A stretch of 64,000 nt of DNA from Kitasatospora kifunensis. Its GTDB lineage: Bacteria > Actinomycetota > Actinomycetes > Streptomycetales > Streptomycetaceae. How positions within the stretch are numbered: the stretch's first letter is position 1; every line of letters begins with the position of its first letter. Shown here one piece after another: positions 25,378 to 34,168 of the stretch. The translations under genes were made by a program, and so were the position numbers. A model generated the notes under the pieces. That model was not told the origin of the DNA and searched no databases. It saw nothing but the letters and a program-made list of their open reading frames with translations. The DNA is taken from assembly GCF_014203855.1 (NCBI RefSeq), contig NZ_JACHJV010000001.1, positions 4,030,001-4,094,000 of the forward strand, given 5' to 3'.

Positions 25378-26460
25378 ATGATCGACGGTGACCAGCGACC
25401 GCGGCTGCCGCGTCGCGGTGCCAGGCGCGCCCAGGACGCCGACGGCGAGACGGGCAGCCGGATCGAACTGCCGGCCCGCGGCAGCGCGCCGCCGCTGCGG
25501 CAGGTCGGGCTGCGGGTCGCGATCGCGCTCGCCGTGCTGCTCCTCACCTCGCTGATCGTCTGGTGGGACCGGGCCGGTTACCACGACAACGCGCACGCCG
25601 GCCTCAGTTTCCTGGACGCCGCCTACTACGCGACCGTCACCCTCTCCACCACCGGCTACGGCGACATCACCCCGGTCAGTGACGGCGCGCGGCTGGCCAA
25701 CATCCTGGTGATCACCCCGCTGCGCGTGGTCTTCCTGATCATCTTGGTCGGCACCACCCTGGAGGTGCTGGCCGAACGGACCCGTCGGCAGTGGCGGATC
25801 GGACGTTGGAGGTCCTCGGTGCACGACCACGCCGTGATCGTCGGGTACGGGACCAAGGGACGCAGCGCCGTCCAGACCCTGCTCGGCCAGGGCATGGCCA
25901 AGGAGATGGTCGTGGTGGTGGACCCGCAACGCCGGGCGATCGAGCAGGCCACCCTGGACGGCCTGGTCGGTGTGGTGGGTGACGCCACCAGGACGGAGAC
26001 CCTGCTGCGGGCGGAGGTGCCCAAGGCGGCCCAGGTGGTGGTGGCCACCGAGCGCGACGACACGGCGGTGCTGGTCACCCTGACGGCCCGGCAGCTGAAC
26101 AAGGCGGCCACCGTGGTCGCCGCCGTGCGGGAGGACGAGAACGCCCCGCTGCTGCGTCAGAGCGGGGCGGACGTCGTGGTGACCAGCTCCAGCTCCGCCG
26201 GCCGGCTGCTGGGCCTGTCGATGCTCAGCCCGAACGCCGGGGCGGTGATGGAGGACCTGTTGACCTACGGTCAGGGCCTGAACGTGGTCGAGCGCCCGGT
26301 CACCCGGGCCGAGGCCGGGCAGAGCCCCAGGGCCTGCCCCGACCTCGTGGTCGCGGTGGTCCGTGGTCGGCGGGTGCTCGACTTCGCCGACCCGGAGGTC
26401 GCGACGCTGCACCTCACCGATCGGGTGATCACCATCCAGCGCTCGGCGCCGGCGCCCTGA
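25378..26460 (+). CDS. Two-TM potassium channel with cytosolic RCK (TrkA-N) domain
   Basis: A 360-residue channel subunit. The N-terminus is basic and cytosolic. The first membrane helix is about 46-63, the pore loop carries the filter STTGYGD, and a second helix is about 102-122. The RCK/TrkA-N Rossmann domain follows (VIVGYGTKGRSAVQTLL), with a C-terminal TrkA-C-like part. It resembles MthK/GsuK-type channels and should assemble as a tetramer that gates K+ flux by ligand binding. A weak CATGCT box 6 nt before the ATG hints at leaderless translation. It converges with the folate genes. Confidence 0.9.
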   Translation: MIDGDQRPRLPRRGARRAQDADGETGSRIELPARGSAPPLRQVGLRVAIALAVLLLTSLIVWWDRAGYHDNAHAGLSFLDAAYYATVTLSTTGYGDITPVSDGARLANILVITPLRVVFLIILVGTTLEVLAERTRRQWRIGRWRSSVHDHAVIVGYGTKGRSAVQTLLGQGMAKEMVVVVDPQRRAIEQATLDGLVGVVGDATRTETLLRAEVPKAAQVVVATERDDTAVLVTLTARQLNKAATVVAAVREDENAPLLRQSGADVVVTSSSSAGRLLGLSMLSPNAGAVMEDLLTYGQGLNVVERPVTRAEAGQSPRACPDLVVAVVRGRRVLDFADPEVATLHLTDRVITIQRSAPAP

Positions 26461-26475
26461 GCAAGCAGGACCCGC

Positions 26476-27321
26476 TCAGCTCGCCCGGTCGGCGGCCAGC
26501 ACCGTGTGCCGCAGCAGCAGGGCCGTGGTGACCGGCCCCACTCCGCCGGGTACCGGGGTCAGCGAGCCCGCCCGCTCGGCCGCCTCCGGCGCCACGTCGC
26601 CGACCAGGGCGCCCTCGGGGGTGGGGTTGGTCCCGACGTCGATCACCACCGCGCCGGGGCGCACGTGCGCCGCCGTGATCAGCGCGGCCCGGCCCACCGC
26701 CGCCACCAGCACCTCGGCGGTGTTGGTCACAGCGGCCAGGTCGGCGGTGCGCGAGTGGCAGATCGTCACCGTGGCGTCCCGGTCGAGCAGCAGGTGCGCG
26801 GCCGGCTTGCCGACCACCGTGGAGCGGCCCACCACCACGGCCTGACGGCCGCTCAGCGGGACCTTGTAGTGGTCGAGCAGCGCGACCACGGCCTCGGCGG
26901 TGGCCGGCGCGAAGGCCGGCAGGCCGCTGGCCAGGCGGCCCAGCGAGAGCGGGTTGGCGCCGTCCACGTCCTTCTCGAAGGCGATCGCCGAGGCCAGCTC
27001 CTCCAGCGTGGTGCCGCTGGGCAGCGGGGTCTGCAGCATCAGGCCGTGCACCAGCGGATCCGCGCTGAGCTCGGTCAACTTCTCGTGGATGGCCGCTGGT
27101 TCGGCGTCCGCGCCCAGGTCGTGGACGGTGCACTCCAGGCCGGTCTTGAGCGCCGCGCGCCGGATCGAGCGCACGTACCAGGCGCTGGATTCGTCAGCCG
27201 TGGCGGTGACCACGGCCAGGTGCGGCCAGCGGCCCGCGGCGGCCAGCTCCTCGGCGCGGGCGGCGGCCTCGGCCTGGATCGCCTTGGCCAGTTCGGTGCC
27301 GGTGAGAACGGTGGCGGTCAC
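26476..27321 (-). CDS. folD: FolD-like methylenetetrahydrofolate dehydrogenase lacking the cyclohydrolase lysine
   Basis: A 281-residue FolD homologue that should oxidise methylene-THF with NAD(P)+. The Rossmann signature VVVGRSTVVGKPAAHLLL and the closing TPVPGGVGPVTTALL are intact, as are Gln97 in LQTPLP and Asp120 in EKDVDG. The catalytic lysine of the YVxxK motif, needed for cyclohydrolase activity in E. coli and human enzymes, is isoleucine (YVRSI, Ile53). The usual PCTP motif reads FAPAT. It is therefore probably a dehydrogenase only. The GTG overlaps the stop of the upstream FchA-like gene (GTGA), which can supply the missing step. A second, normal folD elsewhere is likely. Confidence 0.88.
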   Translation of the reverse strand: MTATVLTGTELAKAIQAEAAARAEELAAAGRWPHLAVVTATADESSAWYVRSIRRAALKTGLECTVHDLGADAEPAAIHEKLTELSADPLVHGLMLQTPLPSGTTLEELASAIAFEKDVDGANPLSLGRLASGLPAFAPATAEAVVALLDHYKVPLSGRQAVVVGRSTVVGKPAAHLLLDRDATVTICHSRTADLAAVTNTAEVLVAAVGRAALITAAHVRPGAVVIDVGTNPTPEGALVGDVAPEAAERAGSLTPVPGGVGPVTTALLLRHTVLAADRAS

Positions 27322-27938
27322 TTGGCGAGCTCCGCCCGGACGGCGGCGGTGACCCGCTCGGCACGGTCGGCGATCTCGTCCACCCGGGCGGTGTCGGCCA
27401 GCAGCGCCTCGCGGGTGCGCTCCTCGCGGATCCCGCCGAGGTTGACCTCCACGTTGACCCGCGCGGTGGTGGCCGCTGCCCGGGCCGCCTCGGCGGCGGC
27501 CGCGATGTCGGTGATCACGTTGGGGTTGCCGATCGGCAGCAGCGTCTCGGCCAGCTCCACGGCGTCCAGCGCGGCCGTGATCACCTCGGCCGGCGGCCGG
27601 GCGGCGCCGGTCAGCGCCTGGCCGATCGCCGCCGAGCGGGCCGCCTTGGCCGCCTCGTCGTCCTTGGGCAGCCGGTAGGCGTCGGTGACCGCGGTGAACG
27701 CGGCGGCGTCCTGCTCGGCCAGGGTGAGCGCGCGCTCGCGCAGTGCGTCGCTCTCCCGGATGATCCGCTCCACCACCACCTGGTGCGCGGCGTACTTCTC
27801 GCCGGTGCTGTAGCGGGCCACCATGGCCAGCAGCGCCGCCGCTTGCGCGGCGTGCAGGGCGGCCGAGGCGCCACCCCCGGGTGCGGGAATCCGGTCGGCC
27901 AGGCGGTCCAGGAAATCGCTGATCGTCTCGTCGCGCAC
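27318..27938 (-). CDS. FchA/FTCD-C-type methenyltetrahydrofolate cyclohydrolase
   Basis: A 206-residue all-helical protein of the formiminotransferase-cyclodeaminase C-terminal family. RIPAPGGGASAALHAAQAAAL is the signature, and GNPNVITDIAAAAEAA with ARVNVEVNLGGI matches the folate-binding region. In clostridia FchA hydrolyses methenyl-THF to formyl-THF. GAGGAAGAG precedes the GTG start. It is translationally coupled to a FolD that lacks its own hydrolase residue, so the two together probably replace a bifunctional FolD. A histidine-degradation cyclodeaminase role is less likely because no formiminotransferase is present. Confidence 0.88.
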   Translation of the reverse strand: MRDETISDFLDRLADRIPAPGGGASAALHAAQAAALLAMVARYSTGEKYAAHQVVVERIIRESDALRERALTLAEQDAAAFTAVTDAYRLPKDDEAAKAARSAAIGQALTGAARPPAEVITAALDAVELAETLLPIGNPNVITDIAAAAEAARAAATTARVNVEVNLGGIREERTREALLADTARVDEIADRAERVTAAVRAELAK

Positions 27939-27984
27939 GGCGGCTCTTCCTCACGGTGGGTCGGTCCCCGCATTCTCGCATGGC

Positions 27985-27997
27985 TGACTGTCCGTCA
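27985..27997. repeat. TGACTGTCCGTCA palindrome
   Basis: A near-perfect copy of the TGACGGTCCGTCA element lies 46 bp upstream of the FchA-like gene. This copy is at a gene start region, not a stop codon. Confidence 0.6.
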
Positions 27998-28036
27998 GAT
28001 TTGCCACGGGAGTGCGGGTGCGGCGATCCGGAACCC

Positions 28037-28063
28037 TTGACTGCCTTATAGGTCTAGTCCATT
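28037..28063 (+). promoter_or_regulatory. Promoter region with a DasR-like (dre) site
   Basis: TTGACT (28037-28042) is a good -35. ATAGGTCTAGTCCATT (28048-28063) matches 12 of 16 positions of the DasR site AGTGGTCTAGACCACT, with the core GGTCTAG-N-CC kept. It would overlap the promoter, so repression in the absence of aminosugars is expected. Confidence 0.5.
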
Positions 28064-28113
28064 GTCGTGACCGTACGCTTCGCAGCGCCCCGCCGACCCC
28101 CACCGGAGGACTC

Positions 28114-30183
28114 ATGCGCAAGCCCAACTCCGCCCTGGCCATGCTCGGTTCGGCCGCGCTACTGGCGGGCGGCTCGCTCGCGCTGAGCAGTCCGGCGCGG
28201 GCCGACGGAACCAATCTGGTCGTCAACTCCGGCTTCGAGAGCGGTGATCTGACCGGCTGGAACTGCGACGCGGGCACCGCCGGCGTGGTCACCTCACCGG
28301 TGCACTCGGGCAGCTACGCACTGGCCGGCACGGCCACGGCCGGCGACGACGCGCAGTGCACCCAGACCGTCGCCGTCCAGCCCAACTCCACGTACACGCT
28401 CTCCGCCTACGTCCAGGGCAGCTACGTCTACCTCGGTGCCAACGGCCAGAGTTCGACCTGGACGCCCGGCACCAACGGCTGGCAGCAGCTGTCCACCAGC
28501 TTCACCACCGACGCCTCGACCACCTCGGTCACCCTCTACCTGCACGGCTGGTACGGCGAGGGCACCTACGACGCCGACGACGTCTCGCTGATCGGCCCCG
28601 GCGGTGGCCCGGCCCAGTCCCCGGCCACGCCCACGGGCCTTGCGGTCACGGCGACCACGGCCGCCAGCATCGCGCTGGGCTGGAGCGAGCCGAGCACCGG
28701 CTCGGCCGCCGTCTCCTACCGGGTGTACGAGGGGTCGACGGTGGTCGCCACCAGCAGCACCACCGCGGCCACGGTCACCGGGCTCGCCGCGAGCAGCAGT
28801 CACACCTACACGGTGACCGCGCTGGACGCGGCCGGCCACGAGTCCGCGCCCAGCACCCCGGTCACGGCCAGCACGCAGAGCGGGGGCGGTCCGGTCGGCT
28901 CGTCCTGGCACCCGTCCTACCTGTCGATCGGCACCGTCTACACCCCCGGCAGCACCGTCGACGGGTTCTTCAACGGTCTCAAGTCCCATGGCAAGCTGCC
29001 GGACTACGGCTACGAGTACCTGGTCGGGAACGACTTCCCGAACTGGGCCGCGACCACCACCACGATGGTCCAGCACTCCGCCCAGCTGGGCATGACCCCG
29101 GTCATGGTCGAGTACGGGATGAACGGCAACATCGACGGCACCAGCGTCGACTACACCAACATGCAGAGCGCCGGCTGGCTGACCACGTACTTCCAGGCCC
29201 TGAAGAACGCGGCGAGCGCCGCGAACGCCGCGGCTCCCGGCAAGCCGGTGGGCTGGGTGATCGAACCGGACATGCTCGGCTACCTGCAGCAGAACTACGC
29301 GGCCCAGTACGGCGGTGACGCGAGCCGGATGCCCGCCGCGACCAGCGCCGTGTACTCCGCCGGGGTGCTGGCCAGCGGCTCGGACCCGGTCTTCGGCGAC
29401 AACCTCAAGGGCCTGGTCGAGGCGATCGACTACACCATCAAGAAGTACGACCCGAGCGCCTTCCTGGGCTGGCAGGTCAACACCTGGGGCGTGCGCGACG
29501 CGCTGAAGGACACCGACACCATGGGCTGGAGCGCCGGGCGCCAGTCGGTGGCCGGCACCGGCAACCAGGTCGCGGCCTTCCTGCAGAGCGCCGACATCGG
29601 CTACCACGCGGACTTCGTCGCCTTCGACCAGTGGGGCCAGGACTTCGGCATCCTGCGCGACCCCAACCCCGCCGCGGACGTGCGCTACCTCAACGCGGCG
29701 CACTGGAGCAACTACCTGCTCTACGTGCAGACGATCCGTCAGTCGCTGGGCCTGCCCGCGGTGCTGTGGCAGATCGCGGTCGGCCACCTCAACTCCACGC
29801 TCACGCCGAGCCCGACGTACTTCAACGCCTCCGGCAGCTTCCCCGACCTGGACAACACCACCGCGGAGGAGAACGAGGACTCCGCCTCGACCTTCTTCTA
29901 CGGCGACTCCTTCACCAGCAGCGGCAACAACCTCGCCTTCTACGGCAGCAACCCGGGCAACGACCCGAAGATCTCGGTGAACGGCTCCACCGTCACCTGG
30001 GGCCCGCACCTGCCGGAGGCGGCCGCGGCCGGGGTGGTGGCGGTGCTGTTCGGCGCGGGGACCGGGACCAGCACCTACGGCGTGCCGGAGACCTCGGGCA
30101 CCGACCAGAGCGGTCCGGGCGACTTCGGCTACTGGGCGACCCGTACCCAGTCCTACCTGGCGGCGCCCACCCCGCTGCCCTAG
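28114..30183 (+). CDS. Secreted multidomain carbohydrate-active protein (CBM + FN3 + catalytic-like domain)
   Basis: A 689-residue exported protein. The signal peptide (about 1-29) ends SSPARADG. A carbohydrate-binding beta-sandwich (about 32-165, NLVVNSGFESGDLTGWNC opening, ADDVSLIGPG closing) is followed by a fibronectin III domain (about 172-260). The remaining 420 residues are a probable TIM-barrel enzyme with EPDMLGY, GWQVNTWG and ALFQ-like VLWQIAVGH stretches rich in Trp/Asp/Glu. I cannot place it in a named glycoside hydrolase family. The dre-like element upstream suggests a chitin or aminosugar substrate. ACCGGAGGA before the ATG sets the start. Confidence 0.8.
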   Translation: MRKPNSALAMLGSAALLAGGSLALSSPARADGTNLVVNSGFESGDLTGWNCDAGTAGVVTSPVHSGSYALAGTATAGDDAQCTQTVAVQPNSTYTLSAYVQGSYVYLGANGQSSTWTPGTNGWQQLSTSFTTDASTTSVTLYLHGWYGEGTYDADDVSLIGPGGGPAQSPATPTGLAVTATTAASIALGWSEPSTGSAAVSYRVYEGSTVVATSSTTAATVTGLAASSSHTYTVTALDAAGHESAPSTPVTASTQSGGGPVGSSWHPSYLSIGTVYTPGSTVDGFFNGLKSHGKLPDYGYEYLVGNDFPNWAATTTTMVQHSAQLGMTPVMVEYGMNGNIDGTSVDYTNMQSAGWLTTYFQALKNAASAANAAAPGKPVGWVIEPDMLGYLQQNYAAQYGGDASRMPAATSAVYSAGVLASGSDPVFGDNLKGLVEAIDYTIKKYDPSAFLGWQVNTWGVRDALKDTDTMGWSAGRQSVAGTGNQVAAFLQSADIGYHADFVAFDQWGQDFGILRDPNPAADVRYLNAAHWSNYLLYVQTIRQSLGLPAVLWQIAVGHLNSTLTPSPTYFNASGSFPDLDNTTAEENEDSASTFFYGDSFTSSGNNLAFYGSNPGNDPKISVNGSTVTWGPHLPEAAAAGVVAVLFGAGTGTSTYGVPETSGTDQSGPGDFGYWATRTQSYLAAPTPLP

Positions 30184-30275
30184 CCGGGGCGTGAACTGTG
30201 GCCCGCGCGTGAACTGTGGCCCGGCGCGGGTGGCGATCGGCCTCCGTGCCGGGGTGGCCGGGTAGCGTCGGACAC

Positions 30276-31253
30276 ATGCATGCATTCACGATTCCCCAGC
30301 CTGGCGGCCCCGAGGCGCTGACCTGGACCAAGGTGGACGACCCGGTGCCCGGCGAGGGCGAGGTGCTGGTCGAGGTGGCCGCCACCGCCGTCAACCGTGC
30401 CGACCTGCTGCAGCGTCAGGGCAGCTACAACCCCCCGCCGGGCGCCGCCCCCTACCCGGGTCTCGAGTGCTCGGGCCGGATCGCGGCGCTCGGCCCGGGC
30501 GTGGCCGGCTGGGCGGTCGGCGACGAGGTCTGCGCGCTGCTGGCCGGCGGCGGCTACGCCGAGAAGGTGGCCGTCCCGGTCGGCCAACTCCTGCCGGTGC
30601 CAAGGGGACTGGGCCTGGTGGCGGCCGCCGCGCTGCCCGAGGTGGCCGCGACCGTCTGGTCCAACGTCTTCATGGTCGCCCACCTGCGCCCCGGTGAGAC
30701 GGTGCTGCTGCACGGCGGCGCGAGCGGGATCGGCACGATGGCGATCCAGCTGGCGAAGGCGGTGGGCGCGAAGGTGATCGTGACCGCCGGGAGCGCGAAG
30801 AAGCTGGCGCGGTGCGCGGAGTTGGGCGCGGACGTGCTGGTGAACTACCGCGAGCAGGACTTCGTGACGGCGGTTCGGGAGGCCACCGGCGGTCACGGGG
30901 TCGACGTGATCCTGGACATCATGGGCGCCAAGTACCTGCAGCGGAACGTGGACGCGCTGGCGGTCAGCGGGCGGTTGGTGATCATCGGCCTGCAGGGCGG
31001 GGTGAAGGGCGAGATCGACCTGTCCACGCTGCTGGCCAAGCGGGCTGCGGTGGTGGCGACTTCGCTGCGTCCGCGTCCGTTGGCGGAGAAGGCGGCGATC
31101 GTGGCGGCGGTGCGCGAGCACGTGTGGCCGCTGCTGGAGTCGGGGGTGGTGAAGCCGGTGATCGACCGGGTGCTGCCGATCACGGACGCGGCGGAGGCGC
31201 ACCGGGCGCTGGAGGCGGGGGAGCAGGTGGGGAAGGTCGTGCTGCAGGTGTGA
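30276..31253 (+). CDS. Quinone oxidoreductase-like MDR-family NAD(P)H dehydrogenase
   Basis: A 325-residue zinc-free medium-chain reductase of the QOR/PIG3 type. NRADLLQRQGSYNPPPGA and YPGLECSGRI are the family signatures, LLHGGASGIGTMAIQLAKA is the NADPH-binding loop, and the C-terminal GKVVLQV is typical. It reduces quinones by one- or two-electron steps. The TAGCGT -10 lies 7 nt before the ATG, so the transcript is probably leaderless. It is followed by a strong hairpin. Confidence 0.92.
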   Translation: MHAFTIPQPGGPEALTWTKVDDPVPGEGEVLVEVAATAVNRADLLQRQGSYNPPPGAAPYPGLECSGRIAALGPGVAGWAVGDEVCALLAGGGYAEKVAVPVGQLLPVPRGLGLVAAAALPEVAATVWSNVFMVAHLRPGETVLLHGGASGIGTMAIQLAKAVGAKVIVTAGSAKKLARCAELGADVLVNYREQDFVTAVREATGGHGVDVILDIMGAKYLQRNVDALAVSGRLVIIGLQGGVKGEIDLSTLLAKRAAVVATSLRPRPLAEKAAIVAAVREHVWPLLESGVVKPVIDRVLPITDAAEAHRALEAGEQVGKVVLQV

Positions 31254-31262
31254 CGGCCGGGC

Positions 31263-31297
31263 GGGCCCGGTGCGGGGACGAACCCCGGACCGGGCCC
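31263..31297 (+). terminator. Terminator after the quinone oxidoreductase gene
   Basis: A 15-bp stem with one mismatch (GGGCCCGGTGCGGGG with CCCCGGACCGGGCCC) closes an ACGAA loop. The remainder of the gap to 31496 has no gene. Confidence 0.75.
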
Positions 31298-31496
31298 ACC
31301 GCTCGACTCGGCTGCTGAACGTGCGACAGCTCGGAAGGGAACGCGGGGGGACCGGCGCTGACGGTTGCCGCGCGCCCCCCTACTGGCGGATCCCCCCCTG
31401 TTGGGATCGCGCGGGAGGCGACAGGAACCTTTGACGTGGCAACGGTGTTAGCCACTCAGGGAGTTCGCAGGGTGCTCCCGGGGGAGGAGGCACGTC

Positions 31497-31898
31497 ATGC
31501 GGATCGGGTTGAGCCGTCCAGCGGTCGTCACGGCCACACTGTTCCTGGCGTTACCGGTTGTCGCGGGCTGCAACAGCGTCGACAACGCGCGCAACTGCGG
31601 CAAGATGGCCATCAGCATCACCGGCGACGTGCAGGACCTGGGGGATTCGGCGCTCAACGTCGGCCAGTTGACCGACGCGAGTCGCCGCCAGCACACCAAG
31701 GACGCGTTGCAGAAGCTCGGCGACGACGCCAAGAAGATCGGTGACAAGAGCAACCGGGCCGATCTGAACAACGCGGTCGACAAGCTGAACAAGGCCATCC
31801 AGAACGCGCAGGACAGCCTGTCCCACAACAAGCAGCCCGATCTGTCCCCGGTGACGGACGCGGCGGGGGAGCTGGGCAAGGTCTGCGTGTCGAACTGA
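31497..31898 (+). CDS. Small secreted lipoprotein of unknown function
   Basis: A 133-residue protein with an N-terminal signal and lipobox VVAGC (Cys25), so it should be anchored to the outer membrane face by diacylglycerol. The mature part is a helical, Asn/Asp/Lys-rich domain with heptad-like Leu/Val spacing (KLGDDAKKIGDKSNRADL) and two further cysteines (NCGK and VCVSN) that may form a disulfide. Strong ribosome binding site GGGGGAGGAGG 7 nt upstream. I do not recognise the family. Confidence 0.8.
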   Translation: MRIGLSRPAVVTATLFLALPVVAGCNSVDNARNCGKMAISITGDVQDLGDSALNVGQLTDASRRQHTKDALQKLGDDAKKIGDKSNRADLNNAVDKLNKAIQNAQDSLSHNKQPDLSPVTDAAGELGKVCVSN

Positions 31899-32128
31899 GC
31901 CAGGCCCTGGGGCGCCCGCAAACCCCCTGGGCCGCGACATCTCCTGGCAGGACCGGCTGGCGCTGCCGGCACACGACTGAGTGCGCCCTGGCCCGAGGGC
32001 CCGGACGGCGTCACCGGCAGTGACCCGGACGGCCGACATGCCCGGCTCCCCGGTCTGTGTGACGCTGGTGCGGAGCTGTCCCGCTGCCGGAGCCCCCAGG
32101 GCGCCGGCCGTCGGAAGGACCGTCGTCC

Positions 32129-33361
32129 GTGGCCAAGCCCTCGCTCTCGTCGTCCCCGCTCTCCCGCTACGCGTGTGCGCGTGCTCGCCGGGTCTGCCGT
32201 GCGACCCGTTCGTCCGTCCGCTCGCGCACCGTCCGCTGCCGCACCCTGCTCTTTCGTACGACGGGTCGCCGGACCCTGCGCTGCCGTGCGACGGGCCATC
32301 GCGCCGCCGTGTGCCGCACCGCCCGGCTCGCCGCCGGAGCGGGGCTGACGGCGCCGGTGCTCTTCTCGCTGGTGCTGCCGACGGCCGGCGCGCAGGCCGC
32401 CACCGGTAGCGCGGTGCCCCTGCCGGTGGCGGCCGCTGCCAGTGCGGCGGCGCAGCGGCCCCAGCTGCGCCCGATACCCGAGCCGTCCGCGGGGGCGGCG
32501 GTGGCTGAGCCGAGCGCCGGCCAGAGCCCCGAGGCGCGCCCGACCCGTGCCGGCTCGGGCGCCTCTGAGCCCGGCTCCGAGCCCGGCTCCGGCACCGGTG
32601 ACTCGGACTCCGGCTCGGGCGGCTCCGCGCAGCCGATCGCCGCACCCACCCGGGCGCCGACGCCGGTCCAGCCGCAGTCGCCGCCCCAGACGTCCTCCCA
32701 GACGTCCTCCCAGACGTCCTCCCAGACGTCCCCGCAGACCTCTGCGCAGACCTCTGCCCGGCCCCAGAAGCCCTCGGGCCCGCACCGGCCGTGGGCCCCG
32801 ACGCCAACGGCGAGCGCCACGGCGGTGCTGACCTCGACCGGCCGCCCGGCCCACCCCACCGGGCCCCCGTCCTGGGGCGAGGGCGCCACCTGGCCCCAGG
32901 CCCCGGCGCCCACCGATGACGCGGCGCCCACCGGGCAACCGGCGCCGAGCGACTCGCCCACCGGGTCGGTCGTGCTCCCCGACGCCGCTGCGCCCACGGC
33001 GGCGTCGGCGCGGCCGCCCGTCGTCCCCGGTGCGCCGCCCACGGTCGGCTCCTTCGGTGTCCCAGCCGGTGTCCCCGCCGAGGTCCCCTCCGATGTCCCC
33101 TCCGACCTGCCGGTCGACCAGGACGCCCCCGACCCCGCGGGGGCCACCCCGCCCACCGTCGAGGAGGACCCGCTGGCCCCCGCGGACACCCCGGCCGAGT
33201 CCGCCACGGCCACCGGCCCCAGCCAGCAGGCGGCCGCGGCCACCACCGTGGTCGTGGTGAGCCTGCGGGATCCGGCCACGCTGGTGCTCTCGCTCGGCAC
33301 GGGGCTGGTGCTGATCGGGCTCGGGCTGGCCCTGGTGGGTCTGCGCCTGCGGCGCGGCTGA
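32129..33361 (+). CDS. Pro/Ser/Thr-rich membrane-anchored surface protein
   Basis: A 410-residue low-complexity protein. The first 66 residues are strikingly Arg/Cys-rich. A signal-like segment follows (about 68-92, ending AGAQA), then about 290 Pro/Ser/Thr/Ala residues, and a C-terminal membrane helix (384-405) ending LRLRRG. This is the layout of a wall-spanning stalk without an LPXTG motif. GGAAGGA supports the GTG. A GTG at 32309 would give a cleaner signal peptide but has no ribosome binding site. The 230-bp gap upstream holds nothing recognisable. The function is unknown. Confidence 0.6.
   Translation: MAKPSLSSSPLSRYACARARRVCRATRSSVRSRTVRCRTLLFRTTGRRTLRCRATGHRAAVCRTARLAAGAGLTAPVLFSLVLPTAGAQAATGSAVPLPVAAAASAAAQRPQLRPIPEPSAGAAVAEPSAGQSPEARPTRAGSGASEPGSEPGSGTGDSDSGSGGSAQPIAAPTRAPTPVQPQSPPQTSSQTSSQTSSQTSPQTSAQTSARPQKPSGPHRPWAPTPTASATAVLTSTGRPAHPTGPPSWGEGATWPQAPAPTDDAAPTGQPAPSDSPTGSVVLPDAAAPTAASARPPVVPGAPPTVGSFGVPAGVPAEVPSDVPSDLPVDQDAPDPAGATPPTVEEDPLAPADTPAESATATGPSQQAAAATTVVVVSLRDPATLVLSLGTGLVLIGLGLALVGLRLRRG
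32687..32758 (+). repeat. 12-bp tandem repeats inside the Pro-rich gene
   Basis: Six units based on CAGACGTCCTCC, coding Gln-Thr-Ser-Ser, the last two diverged to CAGACCTCTGCG-like. Length variation between strains is likely. Confidence 0.9.
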
Positions 33362-33485
33362 TCGCGCTCCCCGCCCGCCCCGGCCTACGCGGCAAAGGCG
33401 GACAAGAGCCGACAACCACCGACAAGCACCGACGAGAACCCTTGGTCGGTTGACCCCCTCACCGGCCGGAGCATATGAAGGAGCT

Positions 33486-34118
33486 ATGACGAAGCCGCTG
33501 AACGAACGACCCGAGCACGGGCCGTACCAGGGATCGACGGGACCGACCGGGCCGTCCGACGACGGCCTGCAGCAGGTACTGATCGTGGGCCCGGACGGGA
33601 TGGCGGTCGGTGGTGCCCCGGGCGCTCAGGGACGGGTCTTCGGCCGCACCGGCGAGGACGGGGAGCAGCGCGAGCTGCCGGTGACCGAGATGGTCGAGCA
33701 GCCCGCCAAGGTGATGCGGATCGGCAGCATGATCAAGCAGCTGCTCGAGGAGGTCCGCGCGGCTCCCCTCGACGAGGCCAGCCGGGCCCGGTTGAAGGAC
33801 ATCCACGCCAGCTCGATCAAGGAGTTGGAGCTGGGTCTCGCGCCGGAGCTGGTGGAGGAGCTGGAGCGGCTCTCGCTGCCGTTCACCGAGGACACCATCC
33901 CCACCGAGGCCGAGCTGCGGATCGCCCAGGCCCAGCTGGTCGGCTGGTTGGAGGGGTTGTTCCACGGGATCCAGACCGCGCTCTTCGCCCAGCAGATGGC
34001 CGCCCGGGCCCAGTTGGAGCAGATGCGCCGGGCACTGCCGCCCGGCAGCGTGCCGCTGGAGCAGGACTTCGAGGACCCGGGCGAGGGACGCGGCATGCGC
34101 TCCGGCCCCTACCTGTAG
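33486..34118 (+). CDS. bpa: Bacterial proteasome activator Bpa (PafE)
   Basis: A 210-residue ATP-independent activator that forms a ring on the 20S proteasome and opens its gate. The block VEQPAKVMRIGSMIKQLLEE, then LDEASRARLKDIHASSIKEL and AELRIAQAQLVGWLEGLFHG, is nearly identical to mycobacterial Rv3780. The C-terminus SGPYL matches the GQYL gate-opening motif with Gln to Pro. The N-terminal 70 residues are variable. AAGGAG 5 nt before the ATG sets the start. The proteasome genes themselves are not in the window. A 17-bp hairpin separates it from the kinase gene. Confidence 0.95.
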   Translation: MTKPLNERPEHGPYQGSTGPTGPSDDGLQQVLIVGPDGMAVGGAPGAQGRVFGRTGEDGEQRELPVTEMVEQPAKVMRIGSMIKQLLEEVRAAPLDEASRARLKDIHASSIKELELGLAPELVEELERLSLPFTEDTIPTEAELRIAQAQLVGWLEGLFHGIQTALFAQQMAARAQLEQMRRALPPGSVPLEQDFEDPGEGRGMRSGPYL

Positions 34119-34168
34119 TCGTACCGCACTTCTCACCCGGGCTCGAGCACCGACCGAGCCGGATCGGC

